Below are positions 8,333 to 16,641 of a DNA stretch of 64,000 nucleotides, piece by piece. Location: assembly GCA_963752045.1 (NCBI GenBank), contig CAVVWN010000008.1, positions 62,001-126,000 of the forward strand. Reading direction: 5' to 3'. Position 1 is the stretch's first letter; each line of letters starts with the position of its first letter. The position numbers were made by a program, and so were the translations under genes. This DNA is from DATKDF01 sp963752045 (GTDB lineage Bacteria; Acidobacteriota; Vicinamibacteria; Vicinamibacterales; SCN-69-37). Under the pieces are notes generated by a model, which was not told where the DNA came from, made no database searches, and worked only from the letters and a program-made list of their open reading frames with translations.

Positions 8333-9073
8333 ATGCGCAATCGACGACCCCTCGCCCTCGGTGCCTGGCTGGGCTTCCTGGCGCTTGCCACGGCGGCCTG
8401 CACGTCCTCGACTCCGTCGGCCGCCGTCCCGACAGCGCCGACGCCGCAACCCGCTCCGCCGGCCCCGGCACCACCGCCGTCTCAGCCCGCCACCGCCCGC
8501 TACCGGATCACGTTCGTTGCCACGTGGAGTCCGACGACGCATCCTCAGGATCCGCCCGGCGATCCACACTTCTCGGGCCTCATCGGTGGCACGCACTCGG
8601 CGGGCGTCAGCTTCTGGCAGGAGGGGGCACTCGCCACTGAAGGCATTCGGCAGATGGCCGAGCGGGGCCGCAAGACGGTGCTCCAGATGGAAATCGAACA
8701 GGCCACCGCCGGAGGCACGGCTGAGCATCTGCTGTCCGGCGACGGCCTCTCGGACTCCCCTGGCGTGGTCACGCTGGACTTCGACGTCAGTCAGGCCTTT
8801 CCGCTCGTCACCCTCGTCACGATGGTCGCCCCGAGCCCGGACTGGTTCGTCGGCGTCACCCGGCTCCCGCTCTTCGAGAACGGTGCATGGAGGGATTCGG
8901 TCGTTGTCGAGCTGTTCGCCTACGATGCCGGCACCGACAGCGGCGAGTCGTTCGAGTCCCCGGACGAGGAGACCCGACCGTTCGTGCCCATTGAGCGAAT
9001 CACCGGGTTTCCGTTTCTCAGTAACGGACAGGTGCCGCCCCTCGGCCGCTTCGAGTTCCGCAGGATCCAGTAG
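8333..9073 (+). CDS. Spondin-domain lipoprotein
   Basis: A 246-residue protein with a lipoprotein signal (hydrophobic 9-20, lipobox LATAAC, Cys at about 23). A Pro/Ala/Ser-rich linker follows, then a spondin N-type domain over most of the mature part: YRITFVATWSPTTHP, HFSGLIGGTHSAG, SFWQEGALATEGI, and SPDWFVGVTRL followed by ENGAWRDS. This fold is best known from animal F-spondin but occurs in many bacterial envelope proteins, where its ligand is unknown. It is likely anchored to a membrane and exposed to the periplasm or cell surface. A small dyad (TTGGTCC/GGACCAG) lies just before the start. No operon partner is evident: the next gene is 115 bp downstream. Confidence 0.78.
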   Translation: MRNRRPLALGAWLGFLALATAACTSSTPSAAVPTAPTPQPAPPAPAPPPSQPATARYRITFVATWSPTTHPQDPPGDPHFSGLIGGTHSAGVSFWQEGALATEGIRQMAERGRKTVLQMEIEQATAGGTAEHLLSGDGLSDSPGVVTLDFDVSQAFPLVTLVTMVAPSPDWFVGVTRLPLFENGAWRDSVVVELFAYDAGTDSGESFESPDEETRPFVPIERITGFPFLSNGQVPPLGRFEFRRIQ

Positions 9074-9176
9074 CGGGCGTGCATGCGTGCACCCGGCTGT
9101 TCGGCGCCTCGCCATCAGCACGTCGGGCGGCGCGGCGACTCGGCGTGGTCACGTTGTGGCGCCATGAGGCGTCGGG

Positions 9177-9182
9177 TAGTCT
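9177..9182 (+). promoter_or_regulatory. -10-like TAGTCT, leaderless arrangement
   Basis: TAGTCT ends 6 nt before the GTG start of manA at 9189; no Shine-Dalgarno is present. Confidence 0.45.
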
Positions 9183-9188
9183 CTAGCC

Positions 9189-10385
9189 GTGGCCGACCTG
9201 CTCGACTGCACCGTCATGCCGTACGCGTGGGGATCACGTACGGCAATTGCGACCCTTCAGGGACGGCCCGTGCCCTCGCCGACGCCCGAAGCCGAGCTCT
9301 GGATGGGCGCGCATCCGCTCGGGCCGTCGCGCCTGACGCGTGACGGCGTCGAGACCGACCTGGCCGCGATCATCGCCAGGGATGCGGCACGTGAGGTCGG
9401 CCCGAAGGTGGTCGCGCGCTTCGGGCCGCGCCTGCCGTTCCTGCTCAAGGTGCTGGCCGCCGAGGAGCCGCTGTCGCTGCAGGCGCATCCGACTGAAGCG
9501 CAGGCCGCGGCAGGCTTCGAAGACGAGGAGCGGCGCGCCGTTCCCCTCACGGCGCCGCACCGCAACTACAAGGACCCGCACCACAAGCCGGAGCTCATCT
9601 CGGCGCTCACGCCCTTCGACGCGCTCTGCGGGTTCCGGCGGGCCACCGAGACGCAAGCGCTCTTCACCGAACTGGCGGTCCCCGCGCTCGAGCCGCTGAT
9701 GGCCCCGCTGCGCGACTCGCCGGACGCCTCGGGGCTGGGCGCGATGTTCCGGGCGCTCATGACACTGCCCGTCGACGAGGCGGCTCGCATCACGGCGGCA
9801 GTCACCGAGTCGTGCCGCGCGTACCGCGGCGCGTTCGAACCGGAGTGCCGATGGGCCGTGCGCCTGGCCGCGAAGTATCCGGGCGACCGCGGCGTCGTCA
9901 GCGCGCTGATGCTCAACCTCGTGCGCCTGGAACCGGGCGAGTCGATCTACCTCGGCGCCGGGAATCTCCATGCGTACCTGCACGGCGTCGGCGTCGAGAT
10001 CATGGCCAGCTCCGACAACGTGCTCCGCGGCGGTCTCACGCCCAAGCACGTGGACGTGCCCGAGCTGTTGAAGGTGCTGGATTTCCGGGACGGTTCGGTG
10101 CCAGTCGTCCGGGCGCGCCGGGTCGATGCTCATGAATTCTCATGGGACACGCCGGCGCCGGAGTTCCGTCTGTCACGGATGGACGTCGGTGACGATGGCT
10201 GCAGGCGCGAGGTCGACGGTCCGGAGATTCTCCTTTGCGTCGAGGGAGAAGTGACGTTGGCGCCCGCCTCCGGCGGCCCGCCGCTCTTGCTTCGGCGCGG
10301 CGAGGCGGCCTTCGTGGCGGCCGCCGCGGGCGGCTACCGCCTAGACGGCGCGGGATCGGTCTTCCGGGCGGCCGCAGGTCTCTGA
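9189..10385 (+). CDS. manA: Mannose-6-phosphate isomerase, class I
   Basis: A 398-residue zinc enzyme that interconverts mannose-6-phosphate and fructose-6-phosphate, feeding GDP-mannose and glycan synthesis or mannose use. Type I features are present: the opening MPYAWGSR, ELWMGAHPLGPS, the zinc ligands Gln98 and His100 in LQAHP, Glu135 in DPHHKPEL, and His261 in AGNLHAYLHG. The canonical catalytic region NVLRGGLTPKHVD follows, and the C-terminal cupin runs to the end. Length agrees with the family. The start is GTG 9189; a TAGTCT hexamer 6 nt upstream suggests a leaderless message. It is monocistronic by spacing. Confidence 0.93.
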   Translation: MADLLDCTVMPYAWGSRTAIATLQGRPVPSPTPEAELWMGAHPLGPSRLTRDGVETDLAAIIARDAAREVGPKVVARFGPRLPFLLKVLAAEEPLSLQAHPTEAQAAAGFEDEERRAVPLTAPHRNYKDPHHKPELISALTPFDALCGFRRATETQALFTELAVPALEPLMAPLRDSPDASGLGAMFRALMTLPVDEAARITAAVTESCRAYRGAFEPECRWAVRLAAKYPGDRGVVSALMLNLVRLEPGESIYLGAGNLHAYLHGVGVEIMASSDNVLRGGLTPKHVDVPELLKVLDFRDGSVPVVRARRVDAHEFSWDTPAPEFRLSRMDVGDDGCRREVDGPEILLCVEGEVTLAPASGGPPLLLRRGEAAFVAAAAGGYRLDGAGSVFRAAAGL

Positions 10386-10468
10386 CCGTCGCGGGAACGT
10401 CCGTACGCGCGTGGTAGCATCAAAAAAGCTGCGTGTGAATGCGCTACGCGGCACGACAAGGAGTTGAC

Positions 10469-10870
10469 ATGAGCCTCTTCGGCAAGATTCTCGAGAAACT
10501 CGGTTTTTCGCGGCCGCAGGTGCCGGCGGTTCCCGCGCCCCCGGTGGCGCACGCAGGACCGGCCGCGCCGGCGCGCCCGGCGGCTCCGCCGCCCCCGGTC
10601 GCCATCACGGTCGTCGACGTCGTCGCCAAGCTCGAAGGCCTCGCCGCGGCGAACCCGCAGAAGCTCAACTGGAAGGTGTCGATCGTCGACCTTCTGAAGC
10701 TGCTCGGTCTCGACAGCAGCTTCTCGGCGCGCAAGGAGCTTGCCGTCGAGCTTGGCTGCCCGGCCGACAAGATGGGCGATTCGGCGCAGATGAACATGTG
10801 GCTGCACAAGACGGTGCTGCAGAAGCTCGCCGAGAACGGCGGCAACATCCCGAAAGACCTGCTGGACTGA
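10469..10870 (+). CDS. DUF3597 domain protein
   Basis: A 133-residue protein starting at ATG 10469 with a good Shine-Dalgarno (AAGGAG, about 5-6 bp upstream). It has the typical layout of the DUF3597 family: an N-terminal amphipathic helix MSLFGKILEKLGFS, a Pro/Ala-rich linker (about residues 15-48), and a compact helical domain ending in MWLHKTVLQKLAENGGNIP. The family has a structure but no assigned function. A TAGCAT hexamer about 50 bp upstream may be its promoter. The next gene begins 22 bp after the stop but carries its own -10-like box, so it may be separate. Confidence 0.85.
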   Translation: MSLFGKILEKLGFSRPQVPAVPAPPVAHAGPAAPARPAAPPPPVAITVVDVVAKLEGLAAANPQKLNWKVSIVDLLKLLGLDSSFSARKELAVELGCPADKMGDSAQMNMWLHKTVLQKLAENGGNIPKDLLD

Positions 10871-10877
10871 CGGCTGT

Positions 10878-10883
10878 TATAGT
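10878..10883 (+). promoter_or_regulatory. -10-like TATAGT, leaderless arrangement
   Basis: TATAGT ends 9 nt before ATG 10893; no Shine-Dalgarno is visible. Confidence 0.5.
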
Positions 10884-10892
10884 CTGTCGTCG

Positions 10893-11951
10893 ATGCGACC
10901 CGTTTCGACGTCCGACCTCGACGCACACGTCCGCGACATCGTCCAGTGGCACTTCGATCCCGAGACCGGGACGCCGTTCTGGCTCGACTTCGCGACACGG
11001 CTCGATTGGGATCCGCGCAGGGAGATTCAGACCTACGCGGACCTCGACCGCTTCGGCTTCTTCCAGGATGAATGGCTGCGCGGCGGTCCCGTGCGGCGGT
11101 GGGTGCCGAAGGCCTTTGCCGACAGGCCCATCTACACCTTCGAGACTGGCGGCTCGACGGGCGTGCCGAAGTCGCGGATCAACGTCAACGACTTCCGCAT
11201 CGACTACGAGATGTTCAGCGACACGCTGCCCGACGAGCACTTTCCGAAGGGCAGCGACTGGCTGATGGTGGGCCCGTCGGGCCCGCGCCGGCTGCGGCTC
11301 GCCGTCGAGCACCTGGCGCAGCACCGCGGCGGCATCTGCTTCTGTGTGGATCTCGATCCGCGCTGGGTGATCAAGCTCATCAAGGCGCGGCAGATGGACC
11401 AGGTGGAAGCCTACAAGCGGCACGTGATCGACCAGGCGCTGACGCTGCTGAAGGCGCACGACGGCATCCGGTGCCTGTTCATCACGCCGAAGCTCCTCGA
11501 GGCGCTCACCGAGAAGATCTCGCTCGAGAAAGCCGGCATCCGCGGCATCTTCTGCGGCGGCACGGAGATGACCCCGCAGTTCCATCGCTGGGTGCGCGAG
11601 GAAGTGCTGGGCGACGTGTTCTTCGCGCCCACCTACGGCAACACGCTCATGGGGCTGGCGATGGGGAAGCCCTTCGACCCGGCCGACAACTACGCCATCA
11701 TCTACTACCCGCCGCTGCCGCGCGCCGTCCTCGAGGTCGTCGATCCGGACGACCCGATGCGCGTGGTCGACTACGGCGCTACAGGCCGCGTGCGGCTGAC
11801 GACACTGACGAAAGAGTTCTTCATGCCGCGCTTCCTCGAGCGCGACGAGGCCGAACGCGAGCCGCCCTGCCCGACGTATCCCTGGGACGGCGTGCGCAAC
11901 GTGCGGCCGTTCTCGCGATTCCAGACGTCGGTCACCGAAGGCGTGTACTGA
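10893..11951 (+). CDS. EhpF-like adenylate-forming (ANL superfamily) enzyme without C-terminal domain
   Basis: A 352-residue protein with the phosphate-binding loop TGGSTGVPKS (from Thr85), then GIFCGGTEMTP and PTYGNTLMG, the A3- and A5-like blocks of ANL enzymes such as phenylacetate-CoA ligase. It is much shorter than full ANL enzymes (500 or more residues) and lacks the mobile C-terminal subdomain with the catalytic Lys. This is the layout described for EhpF of Pantoea phenazine biosynthesis, and homologues are often annotated as phenazine antibiotic biosynthesis proteins. It would bind ATP and an aromatic or other carboxylate and form an acyl-adenylate. No other phenazine genes are nearby, so its pathway is unknown. 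Start is ATG 10893 behind TATAGT. Confidence 0.62.
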   Translation: MRPVSTSDLDAHVRDIVQWHFDPETGTPFWLDFATRLDWDPRREIQTYADLDRFGFFQDEWLRGGPVRRWVPKAFADRPIYTFETGGSTGVPKSRINVNDFRIDYEMFSDTLPDEHFPKGSDWLMVGPSGPRRLRLAVEHLAQHRGGICFCVDLDPRWVIKLIKARQMDQVEAYKRHVIDQALTLLKAHDGIRCLFITPKLLEALTEKISLEKAGIRGIFCGGTEMTPQFHRWVREEVLGDVFFAPTYGNTLMGLAMGKPFDPADNYAIIYYPPLPRAVLEVVDPDDPMRVVDYGATGRVRLTTLTKEFFMPRFLERDEAEREPPCPTYPWDGVRNVRPFSRFQTSVTEGVY

Positions 11952-11989
11952 ACCGGCCGCCGGAGTGCCGCCCGGCCGGACTGCCGCAC

Positions 11990-11995
11990 TACAAT
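11990..11995 (+). promoter_or_regulatory. -10-like TACAAT, leaderless arrangement
   Basis: TACAAT ends 5 nt before ATG 12001; no Shine-Dalgarno is visible. Confidence 0.55.
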
Positions 11996-12000
11996 GCGGC

Positions 12001-14037
12001 ATGTCTCTGGCGTTCCGCAGCTTCCTCGTCACCGGTCTTGCGGCGTTTCTGGCGGTAGCCCTTGCCTCCGGGCGCGGCCAGGGCGTTCCGCCCGCGGCGT
12101 TTCCGCCGCCCATCGATCCCCAGATCTGGCAGGACCAGGACGACATGACCTGGGCCGACTACCGGCCAATCCCGGGCGCCGACTGGGGCAGTCCGTCGCG
12201 CACGCCCGAGCGGGCCATCCGCGTGGCGCTCGTCGCCATCGACTTCGACGACCAGCCGTTCGTGATCACCCAGCCCCTGCGGTCGGACCCCTTCGGGAAC
12301 CCGCAGGTCGATCCGGTGCCGCGCGACCAAGTAGCGAAGTTCTATGCCTCCTTCTGGGGCACACCCGGTGCGCTCAATCACGGCCACACGATTCACGAGT
12401 ACTGGATGGAGCAGTCGCGTGGAAAGGTCGGCATTCCGCGCATCGACGCCTATGGGCCGTATCGAATGCCCAGGCGGCTCTTCGAGTACGGGCTCAACGA
12501 GTACGACCAGCAGAGCGGATGCCCGGGCGGGTTCACGTGTGACGGCCGCATGGAGCGCGACGCCGACGCGCTCTGGGCGGCCGAGGCCGGCGCCGGGATC
12601 CGGTCGCAGTACGACGTGGTGCTGCGCATCTATGCCGGCTACGACGAGACGACGGTGTGGCAGGAATTCGGCGAGATGAAGTTCGCGAGCCGCGACGACA
12701 TTCCCGAGCGCTGGGGCAACCCGGATCCCTCGATGCCTCGCTGGGTGACCACGAGGTACGTGCCGTGGACGTCGTGGCTGGCCGGCGCGCAGCAGTGGGG
12801 GCTGTCGTCGGTCCGGCAAGGCGAAAGCTCGGGCACCATCACGCACGAGCTGGGGCATCTCGTCTTCCGAATCGGCGACAACAACAACAACCCGTACGTG
12901 ACGCCGTACCGGCGCGTGGGCACGGGGCCCTGGGACATGATGGACCGCGGCTCGTTCAACGGGCCTGGAGGTCCGCATCGCCGCTGGGTGGTGCCGGCCG
13001 CCGAGGGCGCCGCCATGCCCGCGGGGTTGATGCTGCGCAACCGGATGGCCATGGGCTTCCTGCCGGCCGAGCAGGTGCTCCAGCTCGGCCGTGACGGCCT
13101 CGCGCTCTCCGGGCCGGCCGTGACGAGGGTCGTCGCGCGCGCCGTCGAGCCTGGCGCGGGCGCGCACGCAGGTATCCTGGTGCGGCTCGACGGCGCCGAG
13201 CCGCAGGATCGCACGCCGGCCTGCGACCGCGATGCCGACCCGCTCTGCCCGGGCGACGCCGTGTTCAACACCTATTCGGTCGAGGTCGTCCAGCGCATCG
13301 GCTACGATTCGTTCACGCCCGGAAGCGGCGTCCTCCTCGCGAAGAACAAGGACCGCCAGACCAATTCGTGCGGGTACGGGTGCCACGCGTGGGCCATCGA
13401 CGCGCATCCCGAAGACATCAACCGGCTCGACTTCGTGCGTCCGGACGGCACGCGCGTCATGCGGACCATGGCCGACTATCGCCAGCTCAACGACGCGCTG
13501 TTTCACGCGGGTCTCGGCTCGGGGAGCGACTACGAATGGGTGGACGAACCGAATCGTCTTCACTTCTACGTCGTCGACCGGCACGTGGGCGCCGAAGGCG
13601 TCCTGTCGTACACCCTGGGCGTGCGGTCGCTCGACGGTGCCGGGCCGCAGCCGAGGGGCGTCCGCGCCGAGGCGCCGGCGGCGGCTGTCGCCAGTTCGAC
13701 CGCGCCGAGCTTCACGGTGAACGTCCGCAACACCGGACGTGCGCCTGGCAACGTGGACGGCCATCCTGGAGCACCCAGTGCCGTGTTCGGCAGTGACATC
13801 TATCGTGTATCCGTCAAAGTTGAGGGCGATGGCTGGACCGCAGCCGTAGCGAACGCGCTTGTGGCCGTTCGGGCCGGCCAGTCGGCGGCTGTTCCCGTAT
13901 TCGCGCGGCGGGATTCCGGCACGGTCTCGTCGGCGCGCGTCGTCGTGGAGATCGCGTCGGAAAGCCAGCGATCCGCGCGTGCCGAAAGCGTCACGATGGT
14001 GAGCGCAGGGCCGACCCCTGGCGGCCCAGGGCGCTGA
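12001..14037 (+). CDS. Exported M6-type (immune inhibitor A-like) metalloprotease
   Basis: A 678-residue secreted protease. The start at ATG 12001 gives a clean signal peptide (SFLVTGLAAFLAVALAS), and TACAAT lies 5 nt upstream. The mature protein opens with IWQDQDDMTWADYRPIPG. The zinc motif is HELGHLVFRIGD (His282, His286, with the third ligand in the metzincin-like H-E-x-x-H-x-x-G-x-x-D pattern of M6 peptidases). GTGPWDMMDRGSFNGPGG matches the GxWDxM..G motif after the active site. The C-terminal part (about 550-678) looks like beta-rich domains without recognised motifs. Members degrade extracellular protein. The preceding gene is 49 bp away but a separate promoter is likely. Confidence 0.82.
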   Translation: MSLAFRSFLVTGLAAFLAVALASGRGQGVPPAAFPPPIDPQIWQDQDDMTWADYRPIPGADWGSPSRTPERAIRVALVAIDFDDQPFVITQPLRSDPFGNPQVDPVPRDQVAKFYASFWGTPGALNHGHTIHEYWMEQSRGKVGIPRIDAYGPYRMPRRLFEYGLNEYDQQSGCPGGFTCDGRMERDADALWAAEAGAGIRSQYDVVLRIYAGYDETTVWQEFGEMKFASRDDIPERWGNPDPSMPRWVTTRYVPWTSWLAGAQQWGLSSVRQGESSGTITHELGHLVFRIGDNNNNPYVTPYRRVGTGPWDMMDRGSFNGPGGPHRRWVVPAAEGAAMPAGLMLRNRMAMGFLPAEQVLQLGRDGLALSGPAVTRVVARAVEPGAGAHAGILVRLDGAEPQDRTPACDRDADPLCPGDAVFNTYSVEVVQRIGYDSFTPGSGVLLAKNKDRQTNSCGYGCHAWAIDAHPEDINRLDFVRPDGTRVMRTMADYRQLNDALFHAGLGSGSDYEWVDEPNRLHFYVVDRHVGAEGVLSYTLGVRSLDGAGPQPRGVRAEAPAAAVASSTAPSFTVNVRNTGRAPGNVDGHPGAPSAVFGSDIYRVSVKVEGDGWTAAVANALVAVRAGQSAAVPVFARRDSGTVSSARVVVEIASESQRSARAESVTMVSAGPTPGGPGR

Positions 14038-14100
14038 GTCATGCCGGGCGACGACGGGCGACGGGCTCTGCTACCATCCGGTCAGCCAGGAGGTGGCGCC

Positions 14101-14679
14101 GTGGCATCGCACGCATCGTCAGTGAGTCCAACCGAGTTGATTCGCCGGCTCGACGAAGCCGTGTCGAGCCGCGACGACGAGTCGTGTTGCCGAAACGTGA
14201 AACAGGCGCTCATCGACGCCATTGCCGGCGGGGACCTGGCGCTCGACGCGGCCTATCTCGTGCCGGCGCCCGACCGATATGCGCGCCGTCTCCTGCACCG
14301 CGATCCGGCCGGCCGGTACACCGTGATTGTGATGGTCTGGGGGGCGGGGCAGGGGACGCCGCTCCACGATCACGCCGGGATCTGGTGTGTGGAGTGCGTC
14401 TATCGCGGCCGGATCCAGGTGACGTCTTTCGGCGTGCGCGGCGGGGATCCGGAGACCGGCGTCGTCCAGTTCGACAAGCAGGCGGAGATCGTGGCGGGCT
14501 GCGGCGAGGCCGGCGCGCTCATTCCGCCATTCGAATATCACGTGATCGCCAACGCCGACCCGACGCCCTCGGTGACCATACACGTGTACGGTGGCGAGAT
14601 GAGCCACTGTCACATCTTCCGCCCGGTCGAGGGCGGTTACCGCCGAGAGTTCAAGGAACTCGGCTACACGACGTCATAG
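14101..14679 (+). CDS. Cysteine dioxygenase-like cupin
   Basis: A 192-residue protein starting at GTG 14101, supported by AGGAGG at 14088-14093. The cupin iron site of cysteine dioxygenases is visible: PLHDHAGIWCVECVYRG with His89 and His91, and the third ligand His147 in FEYHVIAN. The end HVYGGEMSHCHIFRP is typical of bacterial thiol dioxygenases. These oxidise cysteine to cysteine sulfinate (or related thiols) with O2 and non-heme iron in the cytoplasm. Assignment to cysteine rather than 3-mercaptopropionate cannot be made from sequence alone. It converges on the Spy-like gene, with a hairpin repeat between them that could end both transcripts. Confidence 0.82.
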   Translation: MASHASSVSPTELIRRLDEAVSSRDDESCCRNVKQALIDAIAGGDLALDAAYLVPAPDRYARRLLHRDPAGRYTVIVMVWGAGQGTPLHDHAGIWCVECVYRGRIQVTSFGVRGGDPETGVVQFDKQAEIVAGCGEAGALIPPFEYHVIANADPTPSVTIHVYGGEMSHCHIFRPVEGGYRREFKELGYTTS

Positions 14680-14697
14680 ATCGTAGGGGGACTGCTC

Positions 14698-14728
14698 GTA
14701 GGGCGGACTGCAGTTCAGTCCGCCCTAC
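14698..14728. repeat. GTAGGGCGGACTG hairpin between convergent genes
   Basis: GTAGGGCGGACTG (14698-14710), loop CAGTT, and CAGTCCGCCCTAC (14716-14728) form a perfect 13-bp stem. A degenerate second right arm follows. Members of the same family occur at 36948-36977, 57201-57246 and 58098-58210. Its place between two convergent stop codons suits a bidirectional terminator, but there is no U-tract. Confidence 0.8.
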
Positions 14729-14750
14729 GGCAGTCCGCGCTACAGCCTCC

Positions 14751-15395
14751 CTAACGGCGGCCGGGGCCGCGGCCTGCGAACCGGCCGGGGCCGCGGCCGT
14801 CAGCAAGGCGCATCGTCTCGCGCTGCTGCGGCGTGAGCACGTCGGCCATCGCCATGGCCTGTTTGACGTGCAGGTCGGCCAGCTGCTTCTCGAGTGCCGA
14901 GACCTTGGTCGAGAGGTTCGCCACGACGGCATCGTCCCGCTCGTCGGCGAAGAGCGCGCGACGGAGTGTCTGCCGCGTGTAGGTCAGTTCGTCCTGGAGC
15001 GGTGCCGACTCGTCGCGTGTGGCGCGCTGCAATCCGGTGATCGCCACGCGCTGCTCGTCGGTGAGGTCGAGTGCCGCCAGTCCGCCGCCGCGCCTCGCGC
15101 CCGGCCCTGCCGGTCCGCCGCCTCGGCGCCCGCGTTGCATCTCTCCGCCGCGACCGGCACCTGGGCCGAGTTGCTGTCCCGCACCGGGGCCCTGGCCGTT
15201 GCCGCGGCCGGGTTCCATGCCGCGCCCCGGTCTCATCTGGCCCTGCGCCGGCGGCGCCTGACCAGTGACCACCTGCTCGTCACCGGACCGACCCTGAGTG
15301 GCCGTGCTCCCGGCAGTCCCCTGCGCCGCGACGAACGCAGCCGCGAGCGTGACTGCGGCGACCGTTGCTCCGATACCAAAGCGTCTCTGTGTCAT
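14751..15395 (-). CDS. Spy/CpxP-like (LTXXQ) periplasmic protein
   Basis: A protein of about 214 residues with a signal peptide (GIGATVAAVTLAAAFVAAQ) and then a long Gly/Arg/Pro/Gln-rich stretch (about residues 30-105). The C-terminal helical part has LDLTDEQRVAITGL and, later, DVLTPQQRETMRL: the paired LTxxQ motifs of the CpxP/Spy/CnrX superfamily. Members are periplasmic chaperones or stress sensors, often tied to metal or envelope stress. Two ATGs are possible (15401 or 15395); AGAGAGGG just upstream gives better spacing to 15395. Its promoter region is the 200-bp gap before the Tat-propeller gene, so it is probably monocistronic. Confidence 0.72.
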   Translation of the reverse strand: MTQRRFGIGATVAAVTLAAAFVAAQGTAGSTATQGRSGDEQVVTGQAPPAQGQMRPGRGMEPGRGNGQGPGAGQQLGPGAGRGGEMQRGRRGGGPAGPGARRGGGLAALDLTDEQRVAITGLQRATRDESAPLQDELTYTRQTLRRALFADERDDAVVANLSTKVSALEKQLADLHVKQAMAMADVLTPQQRETMRLADGRGPGRFAGRGPGRR

Positions 15396-15610
15396 GGTCA
15401 TACCCTCTCTCTACTTGATTGGACCTCCGGAGCGGTCGCGAGGAAAGGCTGACCGAAGGCTTTCACAGACTTGTCACAGTTGGAGGATCGCGAGGCGACG
15501 CCCTTTCGTGCCGCGGTCGAGTGGCTAGCCGGATGGAGGAGCAGTAACGACGAAGAGGCGGCCCGTCGTCGGGCCGCCCCAGAGGAGCCTGCGTGCGCTT
15601 CGGGCCGATC

Positions 15611-15715
15611 CTACGGCATGAAGGGATTGAAGGCCAAGGCCGAGATGGCAGTCAGCGCATTTGAACCCACGACGGAGGCAGCGCCGGTGACGGGGTTAAT
15701 CGTGTACAGAGTCAT
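15611..15715 (-). pseudogene. Out-of-frame last blade of the Tat-propeller gene
   Basis: The frame from ATG 15715 to TAG 15611 encodes a blade homologous to those in the preceding frame (LYTINPVTGAASVVG, then ALAFNPFMP). It overlaps the upstream stop by 2 bp, consistent with one lost or gained base. Confidence 0.55.
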
Positions 15716-16461
15716 TGGCCGCCGCTGTCCCCCGTCCTCGCCAGGCTGTAGAGCGTGCCCCCCGGACTGAAGGCCAGAGCGTTCTTGAGGCTCGCAGTGC
15801 TAACCGACCCAAGCGACGTTCCGTCCGCGGGATTGAGCACGTACAGCGTTGACCCGGACTTCATGTAGAGCGTCCCGGCCGAGCTGACGGCGAGACCGGT
15901 TGCCGCCGTACCGATTGGGGAACCGATGACCGTGCCCATTCCGGTCGAGATGTTGATCGTCGCCAGGTCATCGCCATTCTCCGTCCAGGCGTAGAGCGTG
16001 CCATCGGGGTGGAAGCCCATGTCTGGAACTTGGCCAAGGCCGGTCGGGCCGACCACTGCTGCAGCACCGGTGGCGGGATTGATGATGAGAAGCTCAGACG
16101 TGACGACCCCGCCCTCGTCTTCGGACGTCACCCCGTAGAGCACGCCCGTCGACGGATGGAAGTCCATGGCAGTCACGTGGTTGAAGCCGGTCGGGCCGAC
16201 GGTTGAGACGACCGCGCCCGTTGCGGCATCGAGGATGTAGAGCACTGAGGCGGCCCCGCCGGCCCCGCTGATGGCGTAGAGCGAGCCCGTCAGAGCAGAC
16301 GCCTGAGCGTGCAACGGCAGGACCACGGCATCGACGATCGGCTTCGACCACCGCGAGGCGACTATCCCGGCGCCGCCCACGCCTAGCGCCTGAATCAGCT
16401 GCCGCCGGCCGATGCCCTTTTCTTGACCTTCCGGGTTGTTCTTCCTGCTCTTGATAGCCAT
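15712..16461 (-). CDS. Tat-exported beta-propeller-like repeat protein, 3' end frameshifted
   Basis: A 249-residue frame starting at ATG 16461 with GGAGG upstream. The N-terminus has a twin-arginine signal GIGRRQLIQALGVGGAG and the segment SRWSKPIVDAVVLPLHAQAS seen in small Tat-exported proteins. The rest is a regular repeat of short blades: GSLYAIS, VLYGVTSED, GTLYAWTE, GTLYMKSGS, GTLYSLART, each followed by a xINPATGAA-type turn. The frame stops at 15712. One base away, another frame continues MTLYTINPVTGAASVVGS and ends at 15611, adding one more blade of the same kind. A single-base frameshift near 15714 is therefore likely, from sequence error or decay; the original protein would be about 283 residues. 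Function unknown. Confidence 0.65.
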   Translation of the reverse strand: MAIKSRKNNPEGQEKGIGRRQLIQALGVGGAGIVASRWSKPIVDAVVLPLHAQASALTGSLYAISGAGGAASVLYILDAATGAVVSTVGPTGFNHVTAMDFHPSTGVLYGVTSEDEGGVVTSELLIINPATGAAAVVGPTGLGQVPDMGFHPDGTLYAWTENGDDLATINISTGMGTVIGSPIGTAATGLAVSSAGTLYMKSGSTLYVLNPADGTSLGSVSTASLKNALAFSPGGTLYSLARTGDSGGQ

Positions 16462-16641
16462 CCTGTTCCTCCGGTGTACGTAGGGTTTCCGCCGTCGCGA
16501 CGACTCGTTCCGACTCTGGAGCGTGCGTCAGACTACCGTTCCGAGCGCCTTCCTGGCAACAACTACTTGAACCCCCGTGGCCACCGGCGGCCACCGGGTC
16601 AAGTTCGCCGTTGGACCGCAGTAGGCCCGGGTGGACCGGGC
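16462..16641. other. 180-bp gap with a GTGGCCACCGG palindrome
   Basis: No coding frame is supported here. It holds CCCCGTGGCCACCGGCGGCCACCGGG (split as about 16571-16596), related to the ends of the MITE-like element, plus the leader of the Tat-propeller gene. Confidence 0.4.

Noticed and set aside
10860..11960. A phenazine biosynthesis cluster
   Set aside because: Only one EhpF-like gene is present; no phzA-G homologue is nearby.
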